A stretch of 64,000 bases of DNA, taken from Acinetobacter larvae. GTDB taxonomy: Bacteria; Pseudomonadota; Gammaproteobacteria; Pseudomonadales; Moraxellaceae. Both the position numbers and the translations under genes were made by a program. The notes beneath the pieces were generated by a model. The model made no database searches and was not told the origin of the DNA. It was given only the letters and a program-made list of their open reading frames with translations. Positions within the stretch are counted from its first letter, which is position 1. Every line of letters starts with the position of its first letter. Where the stretch lies: the NCBI RefSeq assembly GCF_001704115.1, contig NZ_CP016895.1, positions 1,798,001-1,862,000 of the forward strand, read 5' to 3'. This document shows positions 1-7,029 of this stretch, in pieces.

Positions 1-622
1 TTGCTGTCTCGATAGCAAACAAGAAACCCCATGCAACATAATGTTGTGGCTTACTGGGCACCTGACCAATTTCGTACTCTAGTAGTTCGAGCATTGTATT
101 GATTTCATCTTGTGAAATTCGTCTATATCTCGATTCTGGTTTACTTGGCTTGGTGATCTGCATCCACACATTTGAATCCAACAGAAACATTTCTTTCTGT
201 GCGTAGGTGAACATTGCAGAATAAAGTGAAATTTCTTTGAGTACAGTGTTATCTGAAACTTCTTTAATTCTTTTATTTCGCCATAGGGTTAAATCTTGTG
301 GCGTAATTTCATAGATACTTTTGTGCGCAATTACGCCAAGCTTTCTGTCGAAAGTATTGTATTGGGATAAGATCCAGTTTTTTGATTTTGAGTGCTTACC
401 AACTTTATCCCAGTATTCATCAAATAATTGTTTGAATGAGTAGGGTGGTTTAGCATCATTTTCTACAGTCTGACCATTGCTAGACTTATGTTCAAGTAAT
501 TTTGTTGCCGCCCATTGCTCACATTCTCTCGCTGTATCACGAGTGGCAGAAAGACGCTTACCATTGATCATAATCTCAATTCTGTAAGCATCACCTCTTT
601 TTCTTGGTTTTGGAATTTTCAT
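1..622 (-). CDS. Tyrosine-type phage/island integrase, N-terminal part (cut by window edge)
   Basis: About 207 codons are visible from an ATG at 622; the C-terminal catalytic half lies outside the window. The visible protein begins MKIPKPRKRGDAYRIEI, an AP2-like N-terminal DNA-binding segment (residues about 8-45, with NGKRLSATRDT). It is followed by a SAM-like core-binding region (about 60-165, with SKNWILSQYNTF and ISLYSAMFTYAQKEMFL) and the beginning of the catalytic domain (RYRRISQDEI onward). The Arg/His/Tyr catalytic residues are not in view. The gene starts about 150 bp from the 3' end of a tRNA-Val gene and reads away from it, the usual arrangement of an integrated island or prophage, so the element would extend to the left. 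The family is inferred from domain pattern; whether the gene is intact is unknown. Confidence 0.8.
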   Translation of the reverse strand, partial: MKIPKPRKRGDAYRIEIMINGKRLSATRDTARECEQWAATKLLEHKSSNGQTVENDAKPPYSFKQLFDEYWDKVGKHSKSKNWILSQYNTFDRKLGVIAHKSIYEITPQDLTLWRNKRIKEVSDNTVLKEISLYSAMFTYAQKEMFLLDSNVWMQITKPSKPESRYRRISQDEINTMLELLEYEIGQVPSKPQHYVAWGFLFAIETA

Positions 623-629
623 ATCAAAA

Positions 630-651
630 ATCTTGGCGTAATCTTGGCGTA
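630..651. repeat. Two adjacent 11-bp direct repeats upstream of the integrase start
   Basis: The 11-mer ATCTTGGCGTA occurs twice with no spacer, 8 bp upstream of the integrase ATG. Related GGCG and GCCGC words follow up to about 712. Such repeats beside an integrase gene and attachment site can be arm-type integrase or excisionase sites. That reading is inference; the repeat itself is seen directly. Confidence 0.5.
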
Positions 652-712
652 AATTATGCTGCAAAATCGTTATTTTTTACAGCTTTTAAAGATATTGCCG
701 CAATTTAGGCGC

Positions 713-754
713 AAAAAAAAGACCTACAAGTTATTGATATTAACTGTAAGTCTT
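713..754 (-). terminator. Rho-independent terminator of the tRNA-Val gene
   Basis: On the minus strand an imperfect stem (AAGACTTACAGTTA against TAACTTGTAGGTCTT, one bulge and one G-T pair) is followed by eight T residues. It lies about 20 bp past the tRNA 3' end. Confidence 0.7.
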
Positions 755-774
755 TGATTTTGTTAATTAGAATT

Positions 775-851
775 TGGTAGGCATATCCAGATTTGAACTG
801 GAGACCTCTACGATGTCAACGTAGCGCTCTAACCAACTGAGCTATACGCCT
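775..851 (-). tRNA. tRNA-Val (anticodon GAC)
   Basis: A 77-nt cloverleaf on the minus strand. The acceptor stem AGGCGTA pairs with TATGCCT (one G-T pair), the anticodon arm is CTACG-TTGACAT-CGTAG with GAC in the loop, the T arm contains GTTCAAATC, and the CCA end is encoded. GAC reads GUC/GUU valine codons. Its 3' end faces the integrase gene, so it probably supplied the attachment site of the element to the left. Confidence 0.95.
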
Positions 852-862
852 AAGTGCTGTGA

Positions 863-891
863 ATAATAGTAAGTTTTTAAATGGATGACAA
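863..891 (-). promoter_or_regulatory. Sigma-70 promoter of the tRNA-Val gene
   Basis: On the minus strand TTGTCA (891-886) and TATTAT (868-863) are separated by 17 bp, placing the start of transcription a few bases before the tRNA 5' end at 851. Confidence 0.7.
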
Positions 892-1520
892 GCTTTTTTC
901 AAAAAAAATGGTTTAGACGCATATTATTTATTCATCTTGTTGCTTTTTTGACATGATATCGCAATATATCTTCAGAATCCTTATGGTTTATCTCTATTCT
1001 ATCGCTATGCTTTGTGATTAATTTTGAATAAATATTATTCGATCTCTAACGAATTGTCTTATTTCATCTGCTTTGATTTTGGAGCTTGGTTGATATGATG
1101 ACGTTAATTTTGGGCCAACCCTGTTACTATAATAGAATTAATTTCTAAGCGCCTTTGAATTGCATGTTTTCTAAATTTTAAGCATATTGAATGTTGTTAT
1201 ATCTATCTAAATTTTTAAATTCAAATAATTTTTATTTTAGATGTATTCGAGGTTTGTTTTTATTATTAAAGTGCAGAAAGTATTTAATTATTAGTTTGTT
1301 GCTTTAAATAATTTTAATATAAATATAGCTTAGTTTTAATATTTTAATAATATAGAATTATTGTTGAAATAAAATAGCCTAAGTATATAAATCCGACTAA
1401 TTCTCTTGGTTATTTTTTGCAAAAAATAGAGTTATTGGCTGTAATTAGATCATTAGTCTTCGAAGATTTAAGATATACTATTTGATAATATTTATATCTT
1501 ATAGTAGAGGTAAGAAAAGT
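892..1520. other. AT-rich stretch with no recognisable gene
   Basis: No ORF with coding character and no tRNA-like or strong hairpin structure was seen on either strand. The last bases before 1521 supply the ribosome site (AGAGGT) of the small membrane protein gene. Confidence 0.5.
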
Positions 1521-1724
1521 ATGCCTAAAAGCTTTATTATTCGTTTTGCTGGTGTTCTTCTGGTATTTTTAATTTTAGCAGCAATCGCAATTCATTTCTT
1601 GACGTCAGGGGATACGACGATTGTCATGTGGATTTTTACAGTACCATTTATTTTGGGTATTCCAATTTTAACATCTGTTATATTGGCAACAGATACTGAA
1701 CTAGAAATTCCCACACAGAGCTAA
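1521..1724 (+). CDS. Small two-helix membrane protein, function unknown
   Basis: A 67-residue protein starting MPKSFIIRFAG. The start at 1521 is preferred over an ATA-region start at 1482 because AGAGGT lies just upstream. Two hydrophobic segments are visible: residues about 5-29 (FIIRFAGVLLVFLILAAIA) and about 36-56 (VMWIFTVPFILGIPILTSV). Their arrangement suggests a small inner-membrane protein with an acidic C-terminal tail. I do not recognise a family. The gene stands alone, with its stop 33 bp before the edge of the IS4-family element. Confidence 0.55.
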   Translation: MPKSFIIRFAGVLLVFLILAAIAIHFLTSGDTTIVMWIFTVPFILGIPILTSVILATDTELEIPTQS

Positions 1725-1811
1725 GAAGGTGGTATTGGAACTTAAAACATACCTTTTTCCCACCCCAATCGCTAGGATTAGGGTCATAGTTGTACCCACA
1801 ACACTCTAATT

Positions 1812-2670
1812 AGGGTCTGTTGACATTTGTTGCCTAAAAAAATAGCGAGGTAGTAAAATCAAATCGCCAAACGTAATTTTACACTCGCTATGCCTCGTAC
1901 AATGTTAAATGATCAACACTGGTCTAAGTTAAAATCTATTTTCAGACATTTTAATATTTATCTCAAATTAAATTTACGAAATTTTATTGAAGCCATCTTA
2001 TTTCGTATTAGAACGGGATGTCCTTGGAGAGATTTACCTAAAGAATTTGGTAATCATAATTCAATTTTTAAAAAATATAATCGCTGGTCTAAAAATGATA
2101 AGCTTATGAATATATTTAAGTTATTTAGTAAACATGCTGACAAAGAATGGATCTTTATTGATGGCAGTCACGTCAGAGCACATCAACATTCAGCAGGAAT
2201 TAAGCATCAAGACATTTCTAAAAGTATCGGTGGTAATAGCTCTAAAATACATTTAGCAACTGATTCTAATGGTAATCCAATAGACTTTATTATTTCTGAC
2301 GGGACATCTCATGACATAAAAATTGCCCCAGCCCTAGTATCAAAACTGGATTTGACTGAATCAGAAATACTATGTGCTGATAAAGGTTATGACTCTGAAA
2401 GTCTGAGAAATCAAATTGAAGCGACTAAAACAAAAGCGAACATTCCTAAAAAATTCAACACAAAATCTAGTAATGATTATATGGACTGGTATATGTATAA
2501 AATCAGGCACTTAGTTGAAAATACATTCTGCAGATTGAAACAGTTCAGAGGAGTTGCTACACGATATGACAAGCTAAAGCGTAATTATCAAAGTGCTGTT
2601 GCCTTAGCTTGTATCTATATTTGGTTGCCTCTTTAGATCAATTTATCGACTGTAAATGTCAACACACCCT
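1812..2670 (+). mobile_element. IS5-family insertion sequence (859 bp)
   Basis: Terminal inverted repeats AGGGTCTGTTGACATTT (1812-1828) and, inverted, AGGGTGTGTTGACATTT (2654-2670) differ at one base. The trinucleotide ATT lies on both sides (1809-1811 and 2671-2673) and is a plausible 3-bp target duplication. One full-length transposase ORF is inside. The element is nested in the IS4-family element. Confidence 0.9.
1890..2636 (+). CDS. IS5-family transposase
   Basis: A 248-residue DDE transposase in a single uninterrupted frame. The N-terminal helix-turn-helix region contains CPWRDLPKEFGNHNSIF. The catalytic acidic residues are visible as D in WIFIDGSHVRAH (about 91), D in ILCADKGYDS (about 165) and E in IRHLVENTFCRLKQF (about 213), with the R and K typical of this family after the E. 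Length and composition fit the IS427-type branch, which in many relatives needs a frameshift; here none is needed. The element appears capable of transposition because both ends and the transposase are intact. Confidence 0.9.
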   Translation: MPRTMLNDQHWSKLKSIFRHFNIYLKLNLRNFIEAILFRIRTGCPWRDLPKEFGNHNSIFKKYNRWSKNDKLMNIFKLFSKHADKEWIFIDGSHVRAHQHSAGIKHQDISKSIGGNSSKIHLATDSNGNPIDFIISDGTSHDIKIAPALVSKLDLTESEILCADKGYDSESLRNQIEATKTKANIPKKFNTKSSNDYMDWYMYKIRHLVENTFCRLKQFRGVATRYDKLKRNYQSAVALACIYIWLPL

Positions 2671-3978
2671 ATTTATTTTTGTTAGAATATTTACCATGTG
2701 CAAAGATGTCTGTACTTGCATTAGACCCCGCCAAATGGTTTTTACGCCAGGGTCTCCATCTCCTTTTCTGCCCATATGCCCTCCAAGTTGAGCAATAATA
2801 CTTACCATTTGTTTTAACTTCGGTGGCTTCGTTGGTGGCTTTTTTTCATAATAAAGTTTGTAGGCAACATGCCATTCTTCTCTATCAAATAATATTTCAC
2901 AACTTGAGTCAGGAAGCTCTCTAGAAAGCATCGTAACCAGTAATATCCTGTATGATATCAATAAATAAAGTAAAAATAATTTCTCTAGCTTATCAATGCT
3001 ATTGAACTGCCTTTCTTCAATCAGACAACCCGTTTTTAGAATGTTAAATAAAATTTCTATCTGCCAACGCTGGCGATACCAGTCTATTAATTGGCTTGCC
3101 TCATCAAGCTCATTCACAATGCGATTGCTCAACAAGCGCCATATCACTGCTGTACTTCCTTTCGGTGGATTATTTTCTTTAGCGATAATAATCGTTACCC
3201 AGAAGCCACTTTTGAGTTGAACGCGTTTACTATAAATCGTTTGAGTAGCTTTACGACTTGGCTTACCTCGTCCACTTGATACAGTAAATTCGATCTGTCC
3301 AAGTATATTTTCTGCTTTAGTGATATCGAATAATTTACTACCATCCTGTAGTAATCTTGAATGTTTTGCACGTATCAAATAATCTGCAGGACATTGTTTT
3401 TGCTCAGCTAATTCAATGATATCGTGCAAGTCACCTTCACGATCAGCAATATAAACATAATGAGTTTCGGGATTGTCCTCGGCTAGTTCACAAACCCTTT
3501 CGTAGCCTTCTTTCCAACGTAAACTTTCTTTGATATCTGGTTCATCTTTAGCCTTCCTCGCCCATGACCACATATCGGTAATACCCAAAGGTACACCTTC
3601 GGGTGTAATCATCAATGTTGGGTGTAAATACATGCCTTGACGGGCTTCGTAATTCAAGCGACCTAAGCCTTTGATTGAGGACTTTGTGCTGTAATCTAAT
3701 TCGGTTGTATCTTGAATACATAGTACGGTGTCGTGTTCTTTTGCTCTGAGTTGAACAGCCTTAATGTGTTCTTCCAAAACAATATTTTTATCGAGTTTAG
3801 GGTTTTCAATTAACCGATAATAGGCTTTACGTGTATGTTGATCTTTAGACAATTGAGAGACACTGGCTTGGAAGTTTTGACTGGCTTTGTTTAGAAATTC
3901 ACACAGTCGAATCGTTCTTCGGCGATCGCCTAAATCAATATTACCCATTTCCTGCTCAGCCCACATTGAAGAGTTCAT
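2659..3978 (-). CDS. IS4-family (Tn5/IS50-like) transposase with a three-residue tail from IS5
   Basis: A 439-residue protein. The N-terminal DNA-binding part contains LGDRRRTIRLCEFLNKA, as in Tn5 transposase. Catalytic D is seen in CIQDTTELDY (about 97) and in IADREGDLHD (about 178). The YREK signature Y-x2-R-x3-E-x6-K is seen in DWYRQRWQIEILFNILK (about 306-322), which carries the catalytic E. The last three codons (R-V-C-stop) come from the terminal repeat of the IS5-family element. Rejoining the flanks after removing one ATT gives the codons AAT-TAG, so the original protein ended at Asn436. The enzyme is therefore probably still functional, although its element is interrupted. Confidence 0.88.
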   Translation of the reverse strand: MNSSMWAEQEMGNIDLGDRRRTIRLCEFLNKASQNFQASVSQLSKDQHTRKAYYRLIENPKLDKNIVLEEHIKAVQLRAKEHDTVLCIQDTTELDYSTKSSIKGLGRLNYEARQGMYLHPTLMITPEGVPLGITDMWSWARKAKDEPDIKESLRWKEGYERVCELAEDNPETHYVYIADREGDLHDIIELAEQKQCPADYLIRAKHSRLLQDGSKLFDITKAENILGQIEFTVSSGRGKPSRKATQTIYSKRVQLKSGFWVTIIIAKENNPPKGSTAVIWRLLSNRIVNELDEASQLIDWYRQRWQIEILFNILKTGCLIEERQFNSIDKLEKLFLLYLLISYRILLVTMLSRELPDSSCEILFDREEWHVAYKLYYEKKPPTKPPKLKQMVSIIAQLGGHMGRKGDGDPGVKTIWRGLMQVQTSLHMVNILTKINRVC

Positions 3979-4247
3979 TAAATAGTAGAAATTTAACAGG
4001 AATTAAGCATTATGGGTACAACTATGGATTAGGGTGGGAGTATGCAATTACAATCATGATCTATAGCACCACGTTATTGATGATTTTAATTGTATAAGCT
4101 AAACTCTAAATAGGATATGTTGATTGAACTTAGCAAATATAATAAGTTGATCAGTTATTTTAAAAAACCTAAAAAAAATTAAGGGATTAATTTAGTAAAA
4201 TCTTGTCACGAATTGCTTTTTTTATCACTAAAAGGTCTTAAGGATAA

Positions 4248-4274
4248 TTGACAGACGTGTCAAATCGCTATAGT
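4248..4274 (+). promoter_or_regulatory. Probable sodA promoter
   Basis: TTGACA (4248-4253) and TATAGT (4269-4274) with a 15-bp spacer lie directly upstream of the Fur-like palindrome and 40 bp before the chosen sodA start. Confidence 0.5.
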
Positions 4275-4278
4275 TTGT

Positions 4279-4299
4279 AAATGATTTCAATTATCATTT
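4279..4299 (+). promoter_or_regulatory. Fur-box-like palindrome at the sodA transcription start
   Basis: AAATGAT (4279-4285) and ATCATTT (4293-4299) form a perfect 7-bp inverted repeat around a 7-bp centre, resembling the Fur consensus half-sites. It sits just after the -10 element, where a repressor would block initiation. Mn-type sodA genes are Fur-repressed in enterobacteria. Function here is inferred. Confidence 0.5.
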
Positions 4300-4313
4300 G
4301 CAATGGAAGTTCA

Positions 4314-4997
4314 ATGAGCGAAAAAGATAAAGTTGCAGCCACCGCTGCAGGGGCAGAGTCAGGTTCTTCTGTGAATACAGAATACAAGCAATTGCCATTA
4401 CCTTATAGTGTAGATGCATTGGAACCTGCGATCGATACAGCCACGATGGAAATTCATTATGGCAAACATCATAAAACCTATGTTGATAACTTAAATGGTC
4501 AAATTAAAAATTTTCCTGAGTTAGCAAAATTATCAATAGAAGATCTTCAAAAACAGATTTCAAAATATAATGTCGCTGTACGTAATAATGGTGGTGGACA
4601 TTTTAACCATAGTTTCTTTTGGGAATGTTTGGCACCGTCAGCAACAGCCGGTGAGCCATCTGCTGAACTATTGAAAAAAATTAATGAAGATTTTGGTTCA
4701 TTCGAAAATTTTCAAACAAAGTTTAATGATGCTGCAACCAGTCGTTTTGGTTCAGGTTGGGCATGGTTAAGTGTTAAGGATGATGGTACTTTGGTGGTGA
4801 GCTCTACACCATATCAAGATAATCCACTTATGGATATTGCCGAACAACAAGGTACACCCTTATTAGGGCTTGATGTTTGGGAGCATGCTTATTATTTAAA
4901 ATACCAAAACCGTCGGGCAGACTATACTAAAGCATTCTGGAGTGTAGTGAACTGGAATAAAGTAAATGAACGTTATGCAGATTTTCTGAGTGCTTGA
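4314..4997 (+). CDS. sodA: Superoxide dismutase, Mn/Fe family (Mn-type or cambialistic)
   Basis: A 227-residue cytoplasmic enzyme that dismutes superoxide to oxygen and hydrogen peroxide. The metal ligands are visible: His in MEIHYGKHHKTYVDNL, His in GGGHFNHSFFW, and Asp and His in DVWEHAYYLKYQNRR. The GGGHFNH and GTPLLGLDVWEHAYY contexts are those of Mn or cambialistic enzymes rather than the classical Fe enzyme, but the metal cannot be settled from sequence. The start at 4314 is chosen because GGAAG precedes it and because the upstream ATG at 4281 lies inside a Fur-like palindrome. A polar leader of about 20 residues (SEKDKVAATAAGAESGSS) precedes the fold and is not a signal peptide. Iron-dependent repression is suggested by the operator-like site. 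Confidence 0.9.
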   Translation: MSEKDKVAATAAGAESGSSVNTEYKQLPLPYSVDALEPAIDTATMEIHYGKHHKTYVDNLNGQIKNFPELAKLSIEDLQKQISKYNVAVRNNGGGHFNHSFFWECLAPSATAGEPSAELLKKINEDFGSFENFQTKFNDAATSRFGSGWAWLSVKDDGTLVVSSTPYQDNPLMDIAEQQGTPLLGLDVWEHAYYLKYQNRRADYTKAFWSVVNWNKVNERYADFLSA

Positions 4998-5071
4998 TTT
5001 AAAATAGTTGGCTTCAAGTATTTACTTTATTTTAAGATCTATTGATTTATAAAAACAATATGATCATTTTC

Positions 5072-5099
5072 AATGAAAGCACTTTCGAGTGCTTTCATT
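5072..5099. terminator. Hairpin after sodA with TTCG tetraloop
   Basis: AATGAAAGCACT-TTCG-AGTGCTTTCATT is a perfect 12-bp stem closed by a stable TTCG loop. There is no long T tract, so termination is likely but not certain. Confidence 0.6.
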
Positions 5100-5338
5100 C
5101 TATGCCCATCATATATAACATATGATTTATGTATGAGATGACAAATCATCGTGTTGTAATGAACAAGATTTAAATAATGTTGTCCTTTATAATTATTTTT
5201 ATTGGTAATACTGCTGCTGTTGCTTGTATTTTGTGCGTTTGAGATAGCATAAATGGTTCTTACTATATATGACCATCTATAGCCTAATACTACGCAGATT
5301 TTATTTTACGTTGGTGTTTCCTAGAGAGTTACTCACTT
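5100..5338 (+). other. Gene-less stretch that may encode a small RNA or 21-residue hydrophobic peptide
   Basis: No annotated-size ORF is present, yet a strong plus-strand terminator ends the stretch. A 21-codon ORF at 5177-5242 (MLSFIIIFIGNTAAVACILCV) would be a single hydrophobic helix, but it has no clear ribosome site. A short non-coding transcript is equally possible. Confidence 0.3.
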
Positions 5339-5373
5339 ATACGTAGCGTGTTTACACGCTACGTATTTTTTTT
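5339..5373 (+). terminator. Strong orphan rho-independent terminator
   Basis: A perfect 12-bp stem ATACGTAGCGTG / CACGCTACGTAT around TTTA is followed by eight T residues. No gene is recognised directly upstream on this strand. Confidence 0.8.
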
Positions 5374-5392
5374 AATTATTTTCTATTGTGCA

Positions 5393-5752
5393 AGCAGAAG
5401 TGGGCCAGGAAATTTGAACAACACGTATAAGTGATAAACTGCTCCCTAAACGATGTGGGAAACATCTAAAAATGGAGCATTTCATGGCGCGTAGACCAAG
5501 AAGAAATCATTCAGATGACTTTAAAGCAAAGGTAGCACTTGCTGCAATCAAAGGTGAAAAAACACTTGCTGAGCTAAGTGCTGACTTTGATATTCATCAG
5601 AACCAAATTATAGACTGGAAGAATCAACTCATCGCTGCGTCAGCACAAGCCTTTGCAAACCCTAAAAAGGACACAGAGCCGCAAGTCGATTTAAAAAAGC
5701 TACATGCTAAAATTGGTGAACAAGCTTTGGAAATTGATTTTTTAGAAAGTAA
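5393..5752 (+). mobile_element. Inverted 5' fragment of the neighbouring IS3-family element
   Basis: This stretch repeats, in inverted orientation and nearly base for base, the left end and orfA of the intact element at 5753-7028, starting with AGAAGTGGGCCAGGAAATTT. It stops within orfA exactly where the right end of the intact copy begins. The fragment has one terminal inverted repeat only and no orfB, so it cannot move alone. Confidence 0.85.
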
Positions 5753-5771
5753 TGTGGCTCCGATGTTTTGA
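5484..5771 (+). pseudogene. Truncated IS3-family orfA
   Basis: It is identical to the intact OrfA over about 88 residues from MARRPRRNHSDDF to EIDFLES. It then runs into the right end of the adjacent IS copy and terminates after the foreign residues NVAPMF. The helix-turn-helix is kept, but the leucine-zipper end, the frameshift site and the whole catalytic OrfB are missing. A DNA-binding fragment of this kind could in principle act as an inhibitor of transposition; that is inference. Confidence 0.8.
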
Positions 5772-5810
5772 ACAACTAAAAGTCTTTTTATAAGTGATAT
5801 TCTGCTTTAG

Positions 5811-6614
5811 TTAAGCTACCTGTTTTTGTTTAGGTAACTGGTTATAGTAAAACTCATTCGGTGTTAATTTGTCTAGACTCGAATGAGGTCGTTTGTGATT
5901 ATAAAAATCAATGTACAGCTTTAATTGGCATCTTGCATCAGCAACATTGCTGTACGCTTTGAGATAAACCTCCTCATATTTAACACTTCGCCATAAGCGT
6001 TCAACCATGACATTATCTATCCAACGACCTTTGCCATCCATACTGATTTTAATCTCATGTGTTGTAAGAACACTGATAAATGCATCACTGGTGAATTGAC
6101 TCCCTTGATCCGTATTAAATATTTCTGGGGCACCATATTTTTGAATAGCTTCATTTAAAGCCTCAATACAAAAATCTGACTCCATGCTAATCGATACTCG
6201 ATGTGCCAACACTTTACGACTGTGCCAGTCTAAAATCGCGCATAAGTACACAAATCCTTTCGCCATTGGGATATAGGTGATGTCGGTTGCCCAGACCTGA
6301 TTGCTATGCGTAATTTCAAGCCCCCTAAGTAAATAAGGGTACTTTCGATGAGCCTTATTTGGCTTACTCAAATTAGGCTTGCGATACAGCACACGTATCC
6401 CCATTTTTTTCATCAGTGTCCGAGTATGACGTCGGCCAATATGATGACCTTCTCCTCGCAATAGATCACGCATCATTCGGCTCCCTGCAAAGGGGTACAT
6501 GAGATGTAACTCATCAATACGACGCATCAGCTTTAAATCTGAATCGCTTGTTGGTTTAGGGCGGTAGTAATAGCTACCACGAGAGACCTTCAGTAACTTG
6601 GCTTGCCTAGTCAC
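5811..6614 (-). CDS. IS3-family transposase OrfB (catalytic part of OrfAB)
   Basis: A 267-residue rve-type integrase core. It has an HTH_21 segment near the N-terminus (YPFAGSRMMRDLLRGEGH) and the DDE triad: D in NQVWATDITYIPM (about 110), D in EIFNTDQGSQFTS (about 170) and E in NVMVERLWRSVKYEEV (about 206). The listed start is a GTG, but the frame stays open upstream across the end of orfA (reading PQKLIDDSQQLSVTRQ). The active enzyme is therefore most likely an OrfAB fusion made by -1 frameshifting, as is usual in this family. Confidence 0.88.
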   Translation of the reverse strand: MTRQAKLLKVSRGSYYYRPKPTSDSDLKLMRRIDELHLMYPFAGSRMMRDLLRGEGHHIGRRHTRTLMKKMGIRVLYRKPNLSKPNKAHRKYPYLLRGLEITHSNQVWATDITYIPMAKGFVYLCAILDWHSRKVLAHRVSISMESDFCIEALNEAIQKYGAPEIFNTDQGSQFTSDAFISVLTTHEIKISMDGKGRWIDNVMVERLWRSVKYEEVYLKAYSNVADARCQLKLYIDFYNHKRPHSSLDKLTPNEFYYNQLPKQKQVA

Positions 6615-6637
6615 TGAAAGCTGCTGTGAATCGTCTA

Positions 6638-6943
6638 TTAACTTTTGTGGTTGAAGCGGCCCAGTTTCTTCAACACACTTTCTAAAAAATCAATTTCCAA
6701 AGCTTGTTCACCAATTTTAGCATGTAGCTTTTTTAAATCGACTTGCGGCTCTGTGTCCTTTTTAGGGTTTGCAAAGGCTTGTGCTGACGCAGCGATGAGT
6801 TGATTCTTCCAGTCTATAATTTGGTTCTGATGAATATCAAAGTCAGCACTTAGCTCAGCAAGTGTTTTTTCACCTTTGATTGCAGCAAGTGCTACCTTTG
6901 CTTTAAAGTCATCTGAATGATTTCTTCTTGGTCTACGCGCCAT
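6638..6943 (-). CDS. IS3-family OrfA (DNA-binding)
   Basis: A 101-residue protein from MARRPRRNHSDDF. The ATG at 6943 is preferred to the one at 6955 because GGAG precedes it. It has an HTH_8 helix-turn-helix (FKAKVALAAIKGEKTLAEL, then FDIHQNQIIDWKNQL) and a C-terminal coiled-coil/leucine-zipper stretch (DLKKLHAKIGEQALEIDFLE). orfB lies in the -1 frame relative to orfA. A possible slip region is the run AAGAAAC in the codons for VLKKL near the end of orfA. Confidence 0.85.
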   Translation of the reverse strand: MARRPRRNHSDDFKAKVALAAIKGEKTLAELSADFDIHQNQIIDWKNQLIAASAQAFANPKKDTEPQVDLKKLHAKIGEQALEIDFLESVLKKLGRFNHKS

Positions 6944-7029
6944 GAAATGCTCCATTTTTAGATGTTTCCCACATCGTTTAGGGGGCAGTTTATCACTTAT
7001 ACGTGTTGTTCAAATTTCCTGGGCCACTT

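Larger units (their letters stand above)
1758..4039 (-). mobile_element. IS4-family (IS50-like) element, interrupted by an IS5-family element
   Basis: The ends share inverted similarity: CCCACCC near both outer edges (1759-1765 and 4032-4038) and a 14-bp inverted repeat, CATAGTTGTACCCA at 1785-1798 with its complement at 4013-4026. The element carries one transposase gene on the minus strand (2659-3978). An IS5-family element (1812-2670) sits between the transposase stop and the distal end. No flanking target duplication is obvious, so the outer limits are approximate. Confidence 0.7.
5753..7028 (-). mobile_element. Intact IS3-family insertion sequence (about 1.28 kb)
   Basis: The terminal repeats are seen as GTGGCTCCGATGTTTTGAAC at the right end (5754 onward) and, inverted, GTGGCCCAGGAAATTTGAAC at the left end (up to 7027). 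Both continue with further similarity (AAC, then ATAAGTGATA). orfA (6638-6943) and orfB (5811-6614) lie on the minus strand and overlap through a -1 frame relation. The organisation resembles ISAba14-type Acinetobacter elements; exact identity is not claimed. No clear target duplication is visible because one side is the inverted fragment. Confidence 0.85.
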
